Position numbers and translations under genes: made by a program
Notes under the pieces: generated by a model
What the model was told of the DNA's origin: nothing
Database searches by the model: none
What the model saw: only the letters and a program-made list of their open reading frames with translations
Shown here: positions 61,052-64,000 of the stretch, in pieces
How the letters are laid out: every line of letters begins with the position of its first letter
Numbering within the stretch: position 1 is the first letter of the stretch
Assembly (NCBI GenBank): GCA_017303655.1
Contig: JAFLCE010000004.1
Span: 56,207-120,206 of the forward strand
Length of the DNA: 64,000 nucleotides
Direction of reading: 5' to 3'
Source: Anaerolineae bacterium
GTDB lineage: Bacteria > Chloroflexota > Anaerolineae > Anaerolineales > Villigracilaceae

Positions 61052-61489
61052 ATGACTAACCGCGATGATTTAATAATTCAACATTTTGCATATTTGGTTA
61101 ATGAATATGGATTCCGCGTTACCAAAAAAGAGCGCGACCCTCGTCCAAACTGGAATGCATATGTAGTTTTTGAATCCTCTAATATTGGAATTCGAGTGGC
61201 TGTAGAAATGAATGAGGTCGGGATTGATATGGGTAATTACTCTGATACTGTGTACGATTGGTCTGATTTTAGAAATATTATGAAATATTATGCTCCACAA
61301 ATAAAAGAAGTATATGTGCTTACTCGGAAAACACCAGAAACTACGTGGGATGACGCGGTTGAAACTCAACTTGTGAGATTATCTGGGCTTTTGCGTGAAT
61401 ATTGTGAGCCATTATTAAGAGGAGAAAAACTGGCAAAAGATGAAATAAAAAAGATTGGAAAAGATCAAATATCTGGTTGGTTTAAATAG
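61052..61489 (+). CDS. Small AT-rich hypothetical protein, candidate immunity protein
   Basis: 145 residues, soluble, no recognised domain: MTNRDDLIIQHFAYLVNEYGFRVTKKERD, then SSNIGIRVAVEMNEVGIDMGNY and a helical C-terminus with WDDAVETQLVRLSGLLREYCEPLLRGEKLAKDEIKKIGKDQ. GC content drops sharply here relative to the preceding gene. Its stop lies at the exact base where RHS-like sequence begins (AAATAG followed by AGCGGACAAGTC). In rhs loci the immunity gene of one tip is commonly followed by a displaced core fragment and another tip, so this may be an immunity protein. That is inference from layout only. Confidence 0.6.
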   Translation: MTNRDDLIIQHFAYLVNEYGFRVTKKERDPRPNWNAYVVFESSNIGIRVAVEMNEVGIDMGNYSDTVYDWSDFRNIMKYYAPQIKEVYVLTRKTPETTWDDAVETQLVRLSGLLREYCEPLLRGEKLAKDEIKKIGKDQISGWFK

Positions 61490-62480
61490 TAGCGGACAAG
61501 TCATCTCTGAAACCAAGTACAAAGCCTGGGGTGAAGTTCGCTTCACTTCCAATCCGAGTCCCACCAACTACACGTACACGGGACAATACTCCTACACCGC
61601 AGATTTCGGCTTGATGTTCTATAATGCCCGCTGGTACGACCCGTCACTGGGACGCTTCGCCCAAGCGGACACGATGGTTCCCGGTGGTGTGCAGGGGTTG
61701 GATCGCTACGCGTATGTAAACAATTCGCCGATGAATTTTGTCGACCCGAGTGGGCATGAGCCGGGAAATCATTGCGATAGAGGCTATTGTGACGCAGATG
61801 GTAATGTGATAATGGCTAATCCATTAATGGGGTGTGGCACAACTTGCGCACTAGAAGTAATTGAAGAAGCTTCACTTGATGAACGTTTAGAATGGCTCAA
61901 TTCAATGCAAAACGATATGAATGAAACTATTGGTCAAGGTGCTGGGGATTGGTTTATAAATATAGCAACTGTAGTTACAGGCTTTAATGTTGTTGGACAA
62001 GGGAACAATGAGTGGGCAATGAATGTTGATGCAGTAATATTGTACGAATTACAGGAAGGGTACAATGGATATTTGAACAACAATCGCGAAAACTTAACAA
62101 ATGGTGGAGAGGAATGGTATGACTTTTTTGAACTTCTCTCCAATCCTGGCTCATCTACAAAGGACTTAATATCTCAATGGGGTGTTGCCGAATTCACCGC
62201 CACAAATGACGCACTGTTGAAGCATGGAATTTCATTAAGTGGTGATGATTTTAATTTTTTGATTATTGGTAGTGTTTATCGCGGTGTACAAGGTACTGCA
62301 TGTTCCCTATTAGATTGTAGTTCAAGTCTTTACGGTTTTTTCGACCCGCGAGCCAGTTTTAGCGATGTATTTGGGACAACGTTTGGAGGGCCATACAATA
62401 ATATGTCTCCTGTAGCCGCCGCATTAGGACCCATCTATGCTGGTAGATATATTGGCACAGAAATATCGAGGAATAGATAA
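61455..62480 (+). CDS. Orphan RHS core fragment with variable C-terminal tip
   Basis: 341 residues from TTG 61455, but real RHS homology starts near 61486. The first part is the end of the RHS shell: SSGQVISETKYKAWGEVRF, YTYTGQYSYTADFGLMFYNARWYDPSLGRFAQAD and LDRYAYVNNSPMNFVDPSGH, the conserved boundary before the toxin tip. The remaining about 240 residues (from EPGNHCDRGYC) are AT-rich and match no family I recognise. RHS tips are usually toxins released into competitors. The long N-terminal YD-repeat shell is missing, so it is an orphan module that could be swapped into a full rhs gene. It overlaps the next gene by one base (TAATG). Confidence 0.75.
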   Translation: MEKIKYLVGLNSSGQVISETKYKAWGEVRFTSNPSPTNYTYTGQYSYTADFGLMFYNARWYDPSLGRFAQADTMVPGGVQGLDRYAYVNNSPMNFVDPSGHEPGNHCDRGYCDADGNVIMANPLMGCGTTCALEVIEEASLDERLEWLNSMQNDMNETIGQGAGDWFINIATVVTGFNVVGQGNNEWAMNVDAVILYELQEGYNGYLNNNRENLTNGGEEWYDFFELLSNPGSSTKDLISQWGVAEFTATNDALLKHGISLSGDDFNFLIIGSVYRGVQGTACSLLDCSSSLYGFFDPRASFSDVFGTTFGGPYNNMSPVAAALGPIYAGRYIGTEISRNR

Positions 62481-63472
62481 TGAAAAAAATATCTTTACTA
62501 TTTGCGTTCTTATTCATGGTTGCTTGTCAATCAGCAAATACAAGCATTGATGCTAAAAAGCTAGACTTTCAAAACATAGAATTAGAACACCTAATATGGG
62601 TTGGAGATAATTTAGTGGCATTAAAGAATAGCCCTATTGAATATCTGGAAGAGGGTGTTAATTATGCCACCCCATTAATATTTCCTGATGACTCAACTTG
62701 TATTCACTCAACAAAATACTTTGCGACAGGGTCTCTTCCCGATGGAAGGTTAGAAGTATGGAAACAATGTTTAACTGATCCAGAAACTAAGACGACTCTG
62801 ATGGCTTATGATTGGTTTACTGGAACTCTTACAGAAGTGGCAACAAATCTCCCATTGGGTTCAGGTCCATCGACTTGGAATCCTGAGCAGACTACAGGTA
62901 TTGTTTTTTTAGATAATAAATATGATAAAAAAACACTTTATGTTATTGAAGACAATCAACCACGCCGTCTTGATGTAACTATATCAGTAGATAGTGTTTC
63001 ATGGAATACATCAAATTTTTATCCGAGTTTTTCTGATACAAAAGTATCGAACACGGGAAATACTGGAATGGCAGATTGGTCAAACGATGGAAAATCTATT
63101 GCATTCTTTGCTTCGACAGAATCAATAGAAAAAGAGGGACTTAATAGAATGTATGCTGAATACAAACTTTACATCATGGATGCTAAAAAATATTCAACTT
63201 TGCCTTTTGTAGAAAATATTTATTTTCCATCCACCATTAAATGGTCACCAAACTCAGACAACATTGTATTCATTGGAGAATATGGGACAGAAAAACAGGA
63301 AGGGTTATGGCTTTATTCAATAAGTAAAAAAGTTGTATTAGAGATCGAAAATGGAATATTTCAAGACGTTATATGGGATAAAGAAGGTACTCATCTTATA
63401 GCAATAAAATGCAAAAATCGTGATGTTTGTTCAGATGTTTATAAATACAGTATTAGTGAATTAACCAAGTAA
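62480..63472 (+). CDS. AT-rich lipoprotein with WD40/TolB-like propeller pattern
   Basis: 330 residues. MKKISLLFAFLFMVACQSANTS has a lipobox with Cys16. The rest shows repeated propeller-blade pieces such as MADWSNDGKSIAFFAST and IKWSPNSDNIVFIGEYG, typical of TolB/PD40 folds. It starts on the last base of the RHS tip gene (TAATG), so it is translationally coupled to it. It may be the cognate immunity lipoprotein, or an unrelated surface protein carried along. AT-rich like its neighbours. Confidence 0.7.
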   Translation: MKKISLLFAFLFMVACQSANTSIDAKKLDFQNIELEHLIWVGDNLVALKNSPIEYLEEGVNYATPLIFPDDSTCIHSTKYFATGSLPDGRLEVWKQCLTDPETKTTLMAYDWFTGTLTEVATNLPLGSGPSTWNPEQTTGIVFLDNKYDKKTLYVIEDNQPRRLDVTISVDSVSWNTSNFYPSFSDTKVSNTGNTGMADWSNDGKSIAFFASTESIEKEGLNRMYAEYKLYIMDAKKYSTLPFVENIYFPSTIKWSPNSDNIVFIGEYGTEKQEGLWLYSISKKVVLEIENGIFQDVIWDKEGTHLIAIKCKNRDVCSDVYKYSISELTK

Positions 63473-63486
63473 TAGGAAATAAATTA

Positions 63487-63522
63487 TTGAAAGGGACAGC
63501 CTCTCGGCTGTCCCTTTCAATT
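63487..63522. terminator. Bidirectional hairpin between convergent genes
   Basis: Perfect 16-bp stem (ATTGAAAGGGACAGCC, 63487-63502, with its complement 63507-63522) around TCTC. T-runs are short, but the position between two stops suits termination. Confidence 0.8.
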
Positions 63523-63531
63523 ACTAAAACT

Positions 63532-64000
63532 CTACGGCAATATCGTAATCAGCGCCTTGTACCATGCTTGCGTGATCAAGTCATACCCGGCGGCGTTAGG
63601 ATGATTACCGTCGTCTGCCAGGGTGGCGGGGATGATGAAGATGTCGCTGTTGTAAAAGTCTACGGTGAGAGCGCCGTATTGCGCCGCCTGTGACTGTATG
63701 ATCGCATTGTAGCGTTTTACCTGTTCTGACATCATCGCGAGTTCATCGGGCGTAATGGCGGTAAACGCTTCTCCGCGTAATGCCACTGGGCGTTGTGACT
63801 GATCGTCTAACAAGGCGATGATCACTTGTGCGCCTGTGGAGCGTAAGTCGCTCAAGATCGTTTCGATATTCGGTTCACTTGTTTTCCCTGAAGGATCTAT
63901 AGTTGAACCGCTTAGCGTGAGAATTTTAGTATCTTTGTTATAGTCACCTTCACCGGTAACTGCATAAGTGCCCATTTCATCAATTCCGTAGTAAGTATAC
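63532..64000 (-). CDS. SGNH/GDSL-like hydrolase, C-terminal part (5' end outside window)
   Basis: The frame is open from the window end to a stop at 63532 and reads YTYYGIDEMGTYAVTGEGDYNKDT, then NIETILSDLRSTGAQVIIALLDD, and DGNHPNAAGYDLITQAWYKALITIL. The D-G-N-H-P-N-A-A-G-Y block is the C-terminal catalytic region (Asp and His) of SGNH hydrolases. The nucleophile Ser and oxyanion blocks lie upstream of the window. An ATG at 63975 is within the frame but is not the start. Esterase or lipase activity is family inference. Confidence 0.75.
   Translation of the reverse strand, partial: YTYYGIDEMGTYAVTGEGDYNKDTKILTLSGSTIDPSGKTSEPNIETILSDLRSTGAQVIIALLDDQSQRPVALRGEAFTAITPDELAMMSEQVKRYNAIIQSQAAQYGALTVDFYNSDIFIIPATLADDGNHPNAAGYDLITQAWYKALITILP

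Noticed and set aside
1-64000. CRISPR array, tRNA, rRNA or transposase
   Set aside because: No regularly spaced direct repeats, no cloverleaf or rRNA core sequence and no transposase domain were found by reading.

Overview
The window looks like chromosomal DNA of a Chloroflexota bacterium, most likely class Anaerolineae. This is an inference from the gene set: coenzyme F420 synthesis genes, corrinoid methyltransferases of the MttB superfamily, many lipoproteins, fused soluble NuoEF, very large multi-PAS kinases, and GC content near 50%. The intergenic gaps also carry dispersed palindromic repeats. No rRNA, tRNA, phage, transposase or CRISPR array was seen. AT-richer stretches (about 25.6-26.3 kb, 43.8-44.3 kb and 61.0-63.5 kb) stand out from the background and look acquired.

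Layout: 1-0.9 kb is the end of zwf. 1.1-5.7 kb is a MacAB-like export system: lipoprotein adaptor, ATPase fused to a cyclic-nucleotide-binding-like domain, and an FtsX-type permease. 5.9-9.3 kb is a two-component system flanked by two small Gly-rich membrane proteins and a DUF4405-type membrane protein. 9.5-12.3 kb holds a YigZ/IMPACT protein and a PAS-GAF kinase. 12.4-17.0 kb is a three-gene NAD-linked formate dehydrogenase operon, divergent from a GntR regulator. 17.1-25.5 kb is a corrinoid C1 cluster: regulator, corrinoid protein, two MttB-type methyltransferases, S9 peptidase, M20 amidohydrolase and methyl-THF methyltransferase. It appears built to move methyl groups from an unidentified quaternary amine to tetrahydrofolate. 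The carbon could then be oxidised to formate and by the adjacent dehydrogenase to CO2 plus NADH.

25.5-47.5 kb is mixed: gene remnants, a lipoprotein hydrolase, a cation/proton antiporter, homocysteine methyltransferase, a proline-racemase-family enzyme, an ornithine-cyclodeaminase-like enzyme, a response regulator beside a 1536-residue PAS kinase, an aminotransferase, membrane proteins, an SDR, a frameshifted small membrane protein, a DMT exporter, a methyltransferase and proline dehydrogenase. 47.6-52.4 kb has a penicillin-recognising serine hydrolase, a zinc-ribbon coiled-coil protein and a membrane-anchored NACHT-HEAT NTPase. 52.4-59.0 kb is an F420 block: amidohydrolase, F420H2:NADP oxidoreductase, CofE, a PPOX-fold protein, an FbiB-like nitroreductase, CofD, CofC and a luciferase-like F420 enzyme. 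59.0-61.0 kb has two RNA-modification genes in a compact divergent arrangement and a cyclophilin lipoprotein. 61.0-63.5 kb is an AT-rich orphan RHS tip module. The window ends in a partial SGNH-type hydrolase.

The points most worth a second look are the C1 cluster with its coupled formate dehydrogenase, the NACHT-HEAT protein, the ABC ATPase-cNMP fusion, the orphan RHS tip with candidate immunity genes, and the probable one-base frameshift at about 44.22 kb. Compact promoters that predict leaderless mRNAs are also notable.
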